Origin: Anseranas semipalmata
Lineage: Eukaryota > Chordata > Aves > Anseriformes > Anseranatidae
DNA length: 64,000 bases
Reading direction: 5' to 3'
Assembly: GCA_013399115.1 (NCBI GenBank)
Contig: VXAA01000971.1
Coordinates: 455,559 to 519,558, forward strand
In this document: in pieces, positions 1-10,770 of the stretch
How the letters are laid out: each line of letters begins with the position of its first letter
Position numbering within the stretch: position 1 is the stretch's first letter
Translations under genes and position numbers: made by a program
The notes under the pieces: model-generated
The model's database searches: none
What the model was told of the DNA's origin: nothing
The model's input: only the letters and a program-made list of their open reading frames with translations

Positions 1-910
1 GGCTAAAGGGCTCAAGCCGAGATCTTTAAGTAAAATTGCACACAGATGAGATGTAATTTACTGTGATTTGCTGCTTCAGATTAAAACGCAGAGAACAAGA
101 AATGCAATCTTTGTTTCCTGATGTAGTTTTCAGGGCTTATGTTCTTATGTGGGGACGCAGTCCTGGGCAATGCCGAGCAGTCTTAATGTGCTGGCAATGG
201 ACCTTGAGGCTGCTCAGCACGTCTCAGGATCAGGCCTTTGCAGTCATTTCATGAAACTTTTTTGCAATTTGTCAGTTTACTCATGATTTATATCATTGTA
301 CTGTAAAAGTCAGAGTCAGCAGTTGCCCCATAGCTACTAATGGGAGTTATTTATTATTACTGTATAGAAAGAGCCAAAAAGCAACAAGTACCTACCCTGT
401 CTCAGTCTGAAGGATGAAGGCAGTTGGAGAATATTTTTAATAGATTTTACTTGACTCTTTTTTTTCTTTTTGTGAAGAAAAGCAATGTAAAGCAGTTGAA
501 AAATGGGTAGAAATGAACAGGAATTGAGTTTCTAGGGTAGGCAGAAAGAAAAAAATACAGGCAAATACATGTATGCATACTTATTTTTGTAGGCATAGGC
601 ACGTACTAACCATCTCACTAATTCTCTTCAGAATCCTGAATTCAGGTTTGTACATATGTCTGGAAAAACTGCTATTTTCACATTTTAAAAAATATATATT
701 AATGCAGTTTTTAAGAGCATAAATTAAGATTAAGCAAATCGGTACATTAGAGGTCTCTTTCAGGTGAGTATTTCTTCAGCAGTCCCCCTGAATGTTACAG
801 CTGAGTGTAGAAAAGACCTGCAAGGTTTGAGAAAATGTTGCAGCTTTTTATATTTATATTTCTCAAAAGCAAACAAGCTATTACACATAAGCATTTTTCT
901 CTGTGCACAG
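1..910 (+). other. CREG2 intron (upstream of the penultimate exon)
   Basis: AT-rich DNA with no recognisable exon or repeat family. The preceding CREG2 exon, with the N-glycosylated and FMN-fold core, was looked for and not found here. Confidence 0.7.
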
Positions 911-1024
911 AAAAAATGTAGTTGATCCGGAGGATCCAAGGTGCGCCAGACTGACTCTCATAGGACAGATGGTCACGGTGCCTCCAGAGGAAACGGAATT
1001 TGCCAAGCAAGCAATGTTTTCTAG
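911..1024 (+). CDS. CREG2: CREG2 penultimate coding exon
   Basis: The exon follows a pyrimidine-rich tract ending in CACAG. It is 114 bases: one base finishing an Arg codon, 37 codons, and two bases of the next Arg. The frame is open throughout. The donor at 1025 is GTCTGT, with C at +3 where A or G is usual, but moving the junction would break the frame into the next exon. Confidence 0.93.
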
Positions 1025-4000
1025 GTCTGTATGTGATATGCATATAGTATTGTACAACCTGCAGTTTTGAGACAAATATATAGATGCAGCCATTTGGTAC
1101 AGAAAATCTGAGAAGTAACAAGCCTGATCTTTACTTTGGGGCCACGAAGGATGGTGACTCCTGTGTTGCTTGGAACTACAGGCAGAGCTTTGCAAGCTCC
1201 TTTTAACTCTTGAGGTAACGAAGTGTGGAAACACAGTTGGTAAATGTTAGACTCCAGTAGACCATGTGTTTTGTAATCATGTGGCTGTGAGGAGAGATTC
1301 CATAAATACAGGATGCATTTGTTAAGTGGGACATCACATTTAGTAATTCTTCCCACCTTAGGACAAGTAGTAGTCCATATCCACAGCCCCCTAACAAGAG
1401 CCAGAGCAGAGCTCTGCTACCTTCGGGCACCAGGCTCACACCAATTTGCAGGCTTCTGTGAGGCCAGACCTAATGATTTGGAAACAAAATTATGGATCAT
1501 CAGCTTCTCATCTCTTGGAAACGTTGCAATCTGAAAAGAAACAATTCGTCCTGTGCTTCCCAGCACTGCAGTTCTTGACACCTTCAAACGAGCTACACAG
1601 GAGAATAAATGAGTGTGCTGCCAGGGCAGGCCCAAGAGAAGAGGCAGAAATACAGGACGTGAAGGCTGTAGCAGGCCGTAGCTTGAAGAGATTGTGCCCC
1701 ACCTGCTAGCTGGTTTTATGATCTCTCCTGACATACCACCACAACTGCTACCAAAGCCGTAACATTTACAGAACACAGTCTCCTGTGAACAGATACAAGC
1801 ACAACCCTAACACCATCAACCCCACACCCAGAGTGTGCTCCCACACCCTCCAGTGGGACCCGTTTTTATCAGTATAAGAGGCATCAAAAGCCTGAACCTT
1901 AGCTGGGACATGCACCTCCAACATAGGCTGCCAGGGACAGTCCTCTGGGCCATACCCTGCCCAGTCAATCAAATTCTGCAGGGAAACTGGGATGTGCTGG
2001 GATCCAGTGTGGCCCAGATGCGTCGTTCTCTCTGGCCTGCTGGGAGGGATCTGGGTGGACAGGTTTTAACAGGGCAGCATGAACAACAGGGTCAATCCTG
2101 AGAGAACGAGGAAGCTGCAAACGAAATGTAGGCGGGCTAACTCAATTTTATACAGGCCCAGGTAATGGTGGTCCAATATGGAAGAGGGACACACTGAACG
2201 AACATGTTCACAGGACAACCAAACGCAGTCCCCAGCTGCAAAGTCCAGTGCTGCTCACCAGTGTCCATCTGTGCAGTGTTTGTAAGCAGCCTTTGCTTTT
2301 TTCAGATGCTCTGGGACAAGTAAATGTATACACTGCAACTGCTGGAGGGAGTCCTCAGGGGAAAACCCCTGGGCAGCTGCCCGAAAAGCTGGGTGGTCAC
2401 AGGGATGAAAGTGGCTGACTGCGTGGAAGAGCAGACACTGCTGTTAGAGGCAAATGTGGCCAGCACTATCAGAGAGACCCAGTCATCCTGGTGGTAATGA
2501 ACAGAACGACAGAGATACTGCTCCAGGTTCACCTGCTTCGCTGCAGGTGATGCAGGTGGAAAGACTGAGTTGCAACCCAGCAGGCCCATGAGCTGCTTCC
2601 AGAAGTAGGCAGTAACCCTTGACCTGTCTCCACGCCATCCTGCAGACCATGGCACTGGAACAAAGATAACTGTCTTTTAAATGACTCCTCTGGATACCTG
2701 TGGGACACCGGCAAGTCTGCAGTAAAATCAACTAATTTACTGTGGCTGCACAGGAATTGGTAAAGGTTGTATTGGTCCCTGCAGCCTTCACTTGGTCTCT
2801 TGGCCTGGGTGCGGATACTGCATCCCTGATACCCTCCTTCTTTATGAAAAATATAGGGGCACCAAGGGAGGGAGTGGAGTATTGAATAAAACCCCGGGTT
2901 AAACCACCCTCAATATAAGCCTTCAAGGCCACCATCTCTGGTGGACCACCATCTTCTGGAGTGAAAGGGAAAGGAGCATCTGGGAACAGCTCAGCAGAGA
3001 AATCATACACTCAATGGGGGGGGAAGGGGGTAAGGTCGCTGCTTGCTTTTGCTCAAAAACATGCAAAAAAATCCCTAAATTCTGTCAGCCACACCCCTGA
3101 GGTGCCTGCAGGTGGCTCAAGGGATGCTGACAGGGTTACAGAGAGTTACTGGAGCCCTTCCATGGGATCCTGCTGGCAGGAGTCCCGTCAATAGCAAAAA
3201 TGGGACCAGGGACAGATGGGTGCTGTATTGGCACACAAGCCTTTTCTGCAGGCTTTGCAGAAATCAGATTACTACATGAGCCAGGGTCCACCAGTGCCTC
3301 AGCAGCAGCTGCTCAGCCATCGGGGAGCAGAACTGAGACCGACATGGTGAAGACCACCGGGGCTCACCCCATCGAACGGCAGCAGTGGCTAGAGCCATTT
3401 CCTAACACCGCAGTAGCGGGTGCTCAGAAGGACGTCTCAGAGTGGGAAAACCCCAAGGGTCATCAAGCCAACTGCCTCCTCTGCAGAGTCCTCTGCAGGG
3501 GGAGAGGACATCCCCCTGTGGCAAGTGGCCGGGCTGGGGCAGGCAGCAGGACCCTGAGATGGGGCAGAGTCCATCGAGCATAGGAGCTGCTCCACCTCAG
3601 ACTTTCAGTGGCAGCCCACAAAGGTGCCAGTGCCAGCCTCCTGGCTGTTTTGCTATGGAGAGGCCGTGGTTACAGAGAGGTAGCAAAGGGTCACCCCCCA
3701 GTTCAGGTCTGATGACCCCCCCACACACACAGGAGATCCACCAGGTATTTATTTGGCCACGCTCTGCCCCTTCTGGTGCAGACTGCGCAGGGCGTTAAAA
3801 GCATGGTGGAAGCATGAGGTGCCCCAAAGAAGTCCACTGACCTCGCAAGCAAGGAGACAGAATCATGCAAAACCCAATCTCCTTGAGCACACAAAGACCA
3901 AGCGCACTGCAAGGCCTTGCCTCCAAACAGGACAAAAGAAAGCTAACCTTTACACTTTCACAGGGAAAGCCACTATCCCAACTCTGCAAGAAGCCTTCCA

Positions 4001-5015
4001 TGAGACATGCAAAAAGAAGAGGATCAGCATCCCCAGAAAAGTGGGGAGGGAGGGAACAAGCAGACCTGGGGAGAAATCCCCACCACATGAAGGAACAGTG
4101 ATGGGGGAGAACGGCGAGGTGACGCAGCACCTGCCCTCTCCAGAGCCTCCGTGCAGCGACAGAGCTGCTGTGTCAAGGCCCGGGTCTTCTCACGTCTTAT
4201 CCAGTAATGGTCCCAGCCCCTGTGAACGCTGTGACTCGAGCTGTTGTATCTGATCCATACACCACTCCTGAGCTCCCCGGCATCCTCTGCAGACGGACCT
4301 GCGGGGGCTTGGGGACCAGACACCTCCAGCCAGCATTACTGGTGGGGAGGGTCTCTTTGAGCTGCTTGTAAGGGCAGGCCCAAACAAAGAGACAGAAGTA
4401 CAGGATGAGAAGGCTCTAGCAGGCGATAGCTGGAAGGGACTGTGCTCTGCCTGCTAACTGGTTTTATTAGTTCTCCTGACGCACCACAGCAACTGCTAGG
4501 AAAGATGTAATATTTACAGAACAGTCTCCTTTGAACAGGTACAAACACGACCCTGACACATGTTCAGAGAATCTCCTCTAACTGTTTTTACCTACTTAGA
4601 GACCAAACAACATCTGCCTTTCGAGACGAGGTTCTGCAACAGGGGAAGATGGTGTTCGCTGACTGCCTTAAGCTGTAGTTCTTGCCAGATTGAGGTGTGG
4701 AACATCATAAACCTTATTTCAAGGCAAGGCAAAAAACATGAATGGCGGTGACTCTCAGATCTCAGCTTTTGTTCTGGCTGGGCACACTAGAATGAAGAAA
4801 AAAAGCAGACTAGGCTTATAATTTGGCACATCTTTTAATTTTTTTTTTTTTTTTTTTGTCCTTCCAGGCACCCAGTGATAAGAAAGTGGCCTCGTAGCTA
4901 TGAGTGGTTCTTCATGAAAATGAACATTGAGCATGTCTGGCTTCAGAGCTGGTATGGAGGAGTTTCTGCCATTCCAGTACAAGAGTATTTAAAAGCGGTT
5001 CCAAGTAAAGTTTGA
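911..5015 (+). CDS. CREG2: CREG2, last two coding exons (5' part lies before the window)
   Basis: The coding parts are 911-1024 and 4868-5015, together the C-terminal ~86 residues. CREG proteins are secreted glycoproteins with an FMN-binding-like split-barrel fold; CREG2 is the brain-enriched paralogue of CREG1. The first exon reads K-N-V-V-D-P-E-D-P-R-C and ends in F-A-K-Q-A-M-F-S; the second carries H-P-V-I-R-K-W-P, Y-E-W-F-F-M-K and W-L-Q-S-W-Y-G-G, and ends L-K-A-V-P-S-K-V before TGA. These match my memory of human CREG2 almost residue for residue, which separates it from CREG1. The Arg codon is split AG|G across the intron, so the reading frame is continuous. Earlier exons are not in the window. 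RNF149 follows in the same orientation, as in human. Odd points are a donor reading GTCTGT and an intron largely filled by a retroelement. Confidence 0.93.
1621..1812 (-). repeat. 3' LTR of the Gypsy relic
   Basis: On the - strand it starts TGTTAGGGTTG and pairs with the repeat at 4372-4558. Immediately before it on the element strand (1813-1829) is a G-rich purine tract, a reasonable polypurine primer remnant. Confidence 0.75.
1850..2120 (-). pseudogene. GPY/F-type linker and chromodomain remnant
   Basis: At 2120-2061 one frame reads L-P-R-S-L-R-I-D-P-V-V-H-A-A-L-L-K-P-V, the linker that follows Gypsy integrase. At ~1972-1920 another frame reads I-D-W-A-G-Y-G-P-E-D-C-P-W, the chromodomain core with its aromatic W...Y...W pattern. 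A chromodomain just before the 3' LTR defines chromoviruses. Confidence 0.75.
2302..2655 (-). pseudogene. Integrase core/C-terminal remnant of the Gypsy relic
   Basis: A 117-residue open frame contains G-D-R-S (aligned with the second catalytic Asp region), then Y-F-W-K-Q-L-M-G-L-L-G, and N-L-E-Q-Y-L followed by Y-H-Q-D-D-W. These are signatures of Ty3/Gypsy integrase. The catalytic Glu region between them is altered. The zinc-binding N-terminus is absent. Confidence 0.75.
2838..3010 (-). pseudogene. Reverse transcriptase N-terminal remnant of the Gypsy relic
   Basis: An open stretch contains a 'Y-I-E-x-G-L-x-x-G-F-I' helix followed by S-L-G-A-P-I-F-F-I-K-K, the fingers motif at the start of Ty3/Gypsy RT. 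Homology then shifts frame near 2830-2760 and is lost before the palm domain; no Y-x-D-D box is seen. Confidence 0.75.
3240..3300 (-). pseudogene. Aspartic protease remnant of the Gypsy relic
   Basis: The frame reads A-L-V-D-P-G-S-C-S-N-L-I, matching the retroelement protease active-site context with Pro replacing the usual Ser/Thr after the catalytic Asp. It continues open for about 40 residues before a stop. It lies between the gag remnant and the RT start, as expected. Confidence 0.65.
3720..3980 (-). pseudogene. gag capsid-like remnant of the Gypsy relic
   Basis: One frame reads K-V-S-F-L-L-S-C-L-E-A-R near 3950, like the capsid segment of vertebrate Gypsy gag where a 'K-V-x-F-x-x-S-x-L' block precedes the Ala-Leu-rich helix. 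A second frame reads L-R-S-L-H-Q-K-G-Q-S-V-A-K at ~3797-3759 and then stops. A frameshift separates the two. No clear CCHC zinc knuckle was seen downstream. Confidence 0.5.
4372..4558 (-). repeat. 5' LTR of the Gypsy relic
   Basis: On the - strand it starts TGTCAGGGTCG. It aligns along its whole length with 1621-1812, with scattered substitutions and a 2-base indel. Similarity fades left of about 4372; weak similarity may continue to about 4319, so the true LTR could be about 240 bases. Confidence 0.75.
4868..5015 (+). CDS. CREG2: CREG2 terminal coding exon with stop
   Basis: The acceptor follows a run of 19 T (4839-4857) and GTCCTTCCAG. The exon has one base completing Arg, 48 codons and TGA at 5013-5015. 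Aromatic-rich motifs (Y-E-W-F-F, W-L-Q-S-W-Y) are the typical CREG2 C-terminus. Confidence 0.93.
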
Positions 5016-5154
5016 TTGAATGGGCTTTGAGAGAGAGATCTTCCGAGTTTCCTTTCCAAACACTTCTAAAATTTCATGCTGGATGGTTACTTTGCAGTGA
5101 TTTTTTTTCCCAGAAGGCTTCAAAATAGCTCTGTCTTACATGGAGCAGAGTGAA

Positions 5155-5160
5155 AATAAA
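5155..5160 (+). terminator. CREG2: Candidate CREG2 poly(A) signal AATAAA
   Basis: A canonical AATAAA lies 140 bases after the CREG2 stop. It is the first one downstream; later ones exist (for example 8411-8416), so a longer 3' UTR is possible. Confidence 0.4.
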
Positions 5161-8100
5161 CCAACGCAGACTTTCAAATTATAAAAGAGAGGTGGATACT
5201 AGCCCTACTCTGCAATGTACAAACACGTCATTTCAAACAGGCAAGATATCATCTTGAACACTGCTTAAAAATGCTTTGTAGCTGTTTGTTTTGACTTTTT
5301 TTGTTTGCTTTGCACCCAATGGAAACTAGAGTACATGATAACTGTAATGTTCTGATTTACAGAAAAAGCAAATTGCCTATTCAGAACCCTCTATGTATTG
5401 TGGAAGTATTATTGCTGCTTGGTCTCTCATTTTATAAGTATTCTAAGCTAACCTAATAGCTGCAACTTTAGATATTTAAGTTGTTAAAAATATTGTACTA
5501 AAGCTGTCCTCATTTGCTAACTTATATTTTCTACATGTATTTTTCCCTAATGATCTAATTTGATATTTCACTTGGAAATTGAATAGAAAGGTTCCAAAGA
5601 CTTTTTGTGGAAAAAACGCGAGCAGCTCAAACAACATGGCTTCAGTATAACTTGTCTTTTGCTGACACAAAGCTGGTTAAACATGTTAAGGGACAAAACC
5701 AAATCAGGCTCACAAGGATTACCCCAATACAAGTACAAACATTCTTTCTTAAAGAATTTAAGTGTAATTTAATGTTCTCAGCTAGCCTGTTCCTGTTATG
5801 AGACAGAAAAAGTATTTCAATAGCCTGTAGTCCAAATTTTTTGCACCCCATCTCCAGCCACTGCTTTATTTTTAACTCATTTGTGCAACTGACTTTTGTA
5901 AACCCTCACCAACTCATCTAGGGGTGGAGCCACTCTGTTAACTCTGTTTTCTCACTAGATTTTAAAGGGTTTGTTCATGAATTTATTTCTCAAAGAAGCC
6001 TAAAGATAGTTAGATATTTCAGACCATGAAAACACTAATTTTCCTAGTGAGGAAAGTGCAAACTTGGTTGCAAACACACTACAAATAGGCATCTTATATG
6101 ATAATACCAAGAGTTCAAAGTGGTTTTATTAATCTTCAACCATTTCTCTAGGTGTCTTGGTAATCTTATTCTGCAATTCCTAGGGGTGTCACAGTAGAAA
6201 AGGTCCAATGGCTAACTGTCCAAATCATGACACAGTTTGAAAAATGATATGGCTGTTCTCCCTGTTATGTTAAGAAAGAGACAGGCTGAGATGGCTTTTC
6301 TGTGCATCCCTGGGGGGGAAGCAGAGCCCTTGGTACTAGCCCACGCCAAGGCAGGCTCGAGGAGTGTGGGTTTCTCAGTGAGCGACTTGAGCTTTTACAG
6401 GTTAATCCCTGGACAGAGCTCCGAGGCAGCTCAGGGAGCTATGACCAGCTGGAAGCCAATTAAGTGAAGCTGAGCTTATTTTGGTTCATGCATGAAGAGA
6501 GAGTGTCATTCCCTGAGCAGAGCTGGGCAACATGGTGTTTTAACTTCCAGGGGCCACTTAGACCTTGGGTTCAAAGCTCCAGGCATCGCTACCATTCCTA
6601 ATATTCTGCAAGAACTGAAGGAAAATGTGGGGGAAAGCTTTATTTAGACACTTGCTAAGCATTTTGTTTTCTTGTCTCATTGCCAGTACATCTGTTAGCA
6701 GTGCAGATCTTTTGCAGAGGTAATTACGCAAGAGGAGGTAGTGTCCTGCCTGAATCTATTTCCTTTATTTTCCTGGCAAATGAGCAGCATTCTCCCATAT
6801 GAGTTTGCCCCCAAACCTGGTACCGTGTAGTACTGAAACAAAATGGCCAGTCCTGTATAGATGTGTAGAATACCATTAAGTGAAATCCTCCTTGATTCAT
6901 ATAGTTTTGCCATGGAGATCTTTGTCCACTATGGATTTGATACTTTGTCCGTTAAGATTCATGGGACTTTTAAAACTGAGGCCAATAGGCAGAGTACTAG
7001 GCCCTGTAAAGGCCTCTCCACAGGTCTAAATTACACATTTCTGTGCAACTTTAATTACATTGTTTATCATCCTCGTTCACTGCTATTCCCAGAGAAACCT
7101 NGTGTAGGAGCTTAATGTTTAAACAAGCTGAAGTGAAGAACAGAGTAAGAATTTTAGAAATGTTGTTACTATCATTTTCACTTGCATCCTTAGACAGCTC
7201 AGTAACAGGGACATGGTCCTCCTATGTACTATCCACTACTTATTAACACTCTTGCCTTAAAGCAGTAAGGGATCGTACCAACAATATTTAGTAGAGCTTT
7301 AACTGTTTAAGAAGTCAGTGTGCTCTAAAAAGGTTCTGAATTTACTGTACACTCCTTGCTATCTGCTGTCTCCCTGCACGGTTAGATTAATTGGAGTAGC
7401 TACTGTGTTATAAATTGACACATTCATCAAGAAGCTTTTCTGCACAGACAAGCCTTGAAACTCTTGACAGAACCTCAGAACATGAAACAGCAATGGCATG
7501 TAAAGTGACAAAAGGGGCTTCATAAAGCAATGCTGTCGTAAATCACCTGCTCTCATTTCACGCTTTCTTCTTCCAAAGAATAGTTTCCATAAAAGTTCTT
7601 GAAAGTCTGTAGAAATTCATCAAAAATATGACCTGCAGATTTTGACTGGAATTTTCTGGAGCACAAAAAGGGGAGGACATAGTCAATAGTTTGTTTAACT
7701 GGGCTTTACATTATTAATTATATATTACTTCAATTTTTCTTTAAAGTCGCAAATGTCTCGAGTGATATTGATCATCACATGCCAAGTGATGTTTGTTAAA
7801 GCTTTTAATCCAAAGAGTGTTCTTAAGATAGCATAATAAGATCGTATTTCCTTGAGGCTGTACAGGGTCTCATCTTGCTTCAGCTCAAGTTGATAGCAGA
7901 ACTCCTATTTATTTATTGTGCTTGGATTATTAGATCAAGGAAACATTTTTAGAAAAGGTCTTGATAACCTGTAATGAATTTATTAAGCACTTCAACCAGT
8001 TGATGTGTAATTTATTGCCATGTGTCCTGTATTTTAGTTATTTCTGTAGCTTCCCCAAAAACACTTGTTGTGCAACACATATTATTTAAAACCTTAACTG

Positions 8101-8560
8101 TGGTTTTGCAATATTTAAGAGATGCATTTAATCGTGTCTGTATATTTACTGAAAAAGGGAAGACAAAGTTCCGAAACTTGGGTTCAAATTTTTGCAAGCA
8201 CCATGCATGCACAGTATTGAAGCACAGTTAGTTTTAACTACTGTTCTTATTTAACCAAAGAACTCTCCGTTACTGATGAAATTTTCATTACTTAGCTGGA
8301 TGAAATTCAATATGTCTTGTTTCTGGATGTGTACTGCAATCTGCAACGTATTTTGATTTCTAAAGATATTGAATGTTGTTAACAAAATGCCTATCAAGGG
8401 ACAAAATGCAAATAAAACAAATTTCAAAGGGGAACAGTGGTTAGAACATCCTTAAGTCTGCAGTACAGCATTAGCTCAAGTAACTGACCTTTTGTTGACA
8501 GCCATTAGAATTTCTGTCTGATCTGAACGTCTGCTTTTTTTCAGTTTTCCTGAACCAAGC
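5161..8560. other. Intergenic, CREG2 to RNF149 (first part)
   Basis: AT-rich DNA without a recognised gene or repeat family. All long frames are short and look random. One undetermined base (N) is at 7101. Part may be a long CREG2 3' UTR, since another AATAAA occurs at 8411-8416. Confidence 0.6.
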
Positions 8561-9640
8561 TAATTTCTTCCAAAGTCCTTCTGGAATTGAGACTCAGATC
8601 TGTCTTAGTGTAGCTTAGCTTTTCTCTAGGGAGGAAAGTCTAGCCAGGCACCTTTTATCTTTCTTTCGTCTTCTCATTGCCATTAGCTCTGCTTTCAACG
8701 TGGCAGTTAATTGTCATTCTTAATAACGTTTGCTACTCCTTTCTGCACACGGAGATTGAGCCCACACCTATCAGGTGTGCATTAATGGTGTTTTGGAAGT
8801 TTCCTCAGTGCTATTTCTTCCCCTGCTAGCCTTGCTCTTACAAGTTCTTGTTACAGCTTGTTCTTTTCTGTCTGCCTTCCTCTAGCAAGTTATCTTAGGC
8901 CAAGGCTGACAATTTAACTGTTCATCTTGCTTTCCTGCACAATCTCCTGTCAACAAAATTCAAGCTCCCCCACTAAAATCTCCGCTTCATATCCAAAAAA
9001 GGGTATGGGAAACAGCCTGTGTTTCCTATTTACACCTTACAGTCTTTCTCATGTCATTGGTTGGTCTTCATTCTCTGTGAAGATCATAACAATAGTTTCC
9101 TAACCTGTACAAATCATAGTCAACAACATCTTCCTGTTTCCAGTGACTCCATACTCTTAAAAGAACATTTCTTGGGGCTGTGCCTTTCAGTTTTACTATT
9201 TTTACTTTTATCCCATTTCTGAGGTGATATCTATGCTGATTACACTGTCTTCCACCTTTTTTTTTTTCCAAAAAAAATCTCACTTGAGCTACATTTTTGG
9301 ACTCACTAAAAATACCGTCACTTTTTCCGTTCTGCTTTTTGCCAAACACTGAATTCTTGCTCCTTCCAAATTCTGTTGGTTGCTGTCTTTCAACACTGTT
9401 CTGCCTTTACCTGCCTCTGCTCTGCTGCTAACTCCATTCACCCTCTCCCATCTAAAATGCTCCTGCTCTTCCGTTGCCTTATCCTCTTTGCCTTATTTTT
9501 CTCTTCATCAACTCTAGTTTTGCTGTTCGGATTCCTTCTCCACAGTCCCTTACTTTGCTCCATGGATCTGTCTTGGCTGTCATCTTGACTTTGCTACTTT
9601 GATCTTTTTCTCACAATGCTCAGTGCCTTTGGAGAGAGTC
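8560..9640. other. Pyrimidine-rich asymmetric stretch, no gene
   Basis: The + strand is strongly enriched in C and T, most clearly 9360-9610, where CTC/TTC/CTT triplets dominate. The 70-residue Leu-rich frame at 9376-9588 follows from this composition and is not taken as a gene. No repeat unit was recognised. Confidence 0.5.
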
Positions 9641-10500
9641 CTGAAACTTCACTGCCAAAAATTTGGGGAGAATGCTCGAGTTACTTTAAAGAATACTTTA
9701 GGTTTGAAGATTTTTTTTTTACTGGATTTATTTTAACACCGACTGGAACAGAACTTGGAGCATAATGGCCTTGATGCTGACAGAGTAGAGTAGTCCTGCT
9801 GGTATGACAGGCTTACTGAGCTCAAGGCTTTTGTCCGAGTACACCTTCCACAGAAAGTATGCCAGGCGCTACCAGACCCTGTCTGCACAAGCTATAATCA
9901 TGATTAGGAAGAAAAAGATGTTACGCAAGTTTGACAGTGTTGTTTGACAACATATGCAACAATATATGATCACACAACAACTGCCGACTTTTCAAGGAAA
10001 AACAAGTGTGTGAGACCATTCAGAAAAGACTGGTGGCTGCTGAAAATAGGATTCATTTCAATAACTAGAAAAAATATGCAAATGCCTCGTTTGAGAAAAC
10101 AGGTAAGGCCTTAAAATTTGTTTATTTAAGAAGAGGTAAAGATAAAAAAAATTCTGCTTAATGGAAAACAAATATGTAAAACAATCATCTTCAGTTGGTG
10201 CTCGTTTCAGTACATTTTTCTCCAGCTTTTTTTAACAAAGTACTGACCTTCTTACCACTTTCCATTGTTCTCAAGTGAACCTCCCTCAGCAGAGCAGCAC
10301 AAGCGCCTGCCTCATTTGAACTTTTAGCATCAGCGACTGTTCCCTTTCTCCTGCCTCGCCACACATCTTGCTCTATTTCTGGCTGGCTTCTGACCATACC
10401 TTCTCCCCATTCATCCTCGCTTCCTGCGCTGCAGCCCACTTTACCCTGGGGAGGACATTTTTTCTGCCCTTGAACACGGGTGAGGAGCGCTCCAAAGGGT

Positions 10501-10770
10501 GGAGGCAATGACTCAGTCAATTCGCGCACGTGTCACTGGGCGAGTTGGCGGACTGGACTTAAAAATAGTCAACTATCGGTAGGGTCAATGGAAAAACAAC
10601 GTTGAAGGGCTCGTTTGTGTGGGGCGTCTGGTGCATGGAGAGGCGCGGCGGAAGCTTCCAGCACACGAGGTAACTTGTGCTAGTGCCCCGGCGGGGAGCT
10701 GGTTTGCGTGGCTGGACTGACCGGGCTCGGCCCCGCGGCGCGAAGGCTGCGGCCTGCAGACCCCACCAGC
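10501..10770 (+). promoter_or_regulatory. RNF149: RNF149 promoter / CpG island (left part)
   Basis: GC and CpG content rise sharply from about 10500 and continue past the gap to about 11930. An AP-1-like TGACTCA lies at 10509-10515 and an E-box CACGTG at 10527-10532. No TATA box is evident, as usual for CpG-island promoters. The transcription start and the initiator ATG probably lie in 10600-11340, partly inside the gap. Confidence 0.55.

Larger units (their letters stand above)
1621..4558 (-). mobile_element. Degenerate Ty3/Gypsy (chromovirus-type) LTR retroelement in the CREG2 intron
   Basis: Two direct repeats (about 1621-1812 and 4372-4558), roughly 80% identical by eye, flank about 2.56 kb. 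Read on the - strand, the inside holds remnants of a Gypsy gag-pol in the right order: a capsid-like piece (~3950-3754), an aspartic protease motif with D-P-G in place of D-S/T-G (3280-3288), the start of reverse transcriptase (~3010-2838), an integrase core and C-terminal piece (~2650-2430), a GPY/F-type linker (~2120-2061) and a chromodomain (~1972-1860). Stops and frameshifts interrupt it throughout. The RT active site, RNase H and the integrase zinc finger are not seen, so the copy is internally deleted and dead. The repeats start with TG on the element strand; the other LTR edge and the target-site duplication could not be fixed. It sits antisense to CREG2. Confidence 0.85.

Noticed and set aside
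3753..4253. 166-codon + strand frame inside the Gypsy relic
   Set aside because: It is antisense to the gag-like remnant, which accounts for the open frame; it has no features of its own.
9376..9588. Leu/Phe-rich 70-codon frame resembling a membrane protein
   Set aside because: It follows from the pyrimidine bias of the region; no homology and no splice or promoter context.
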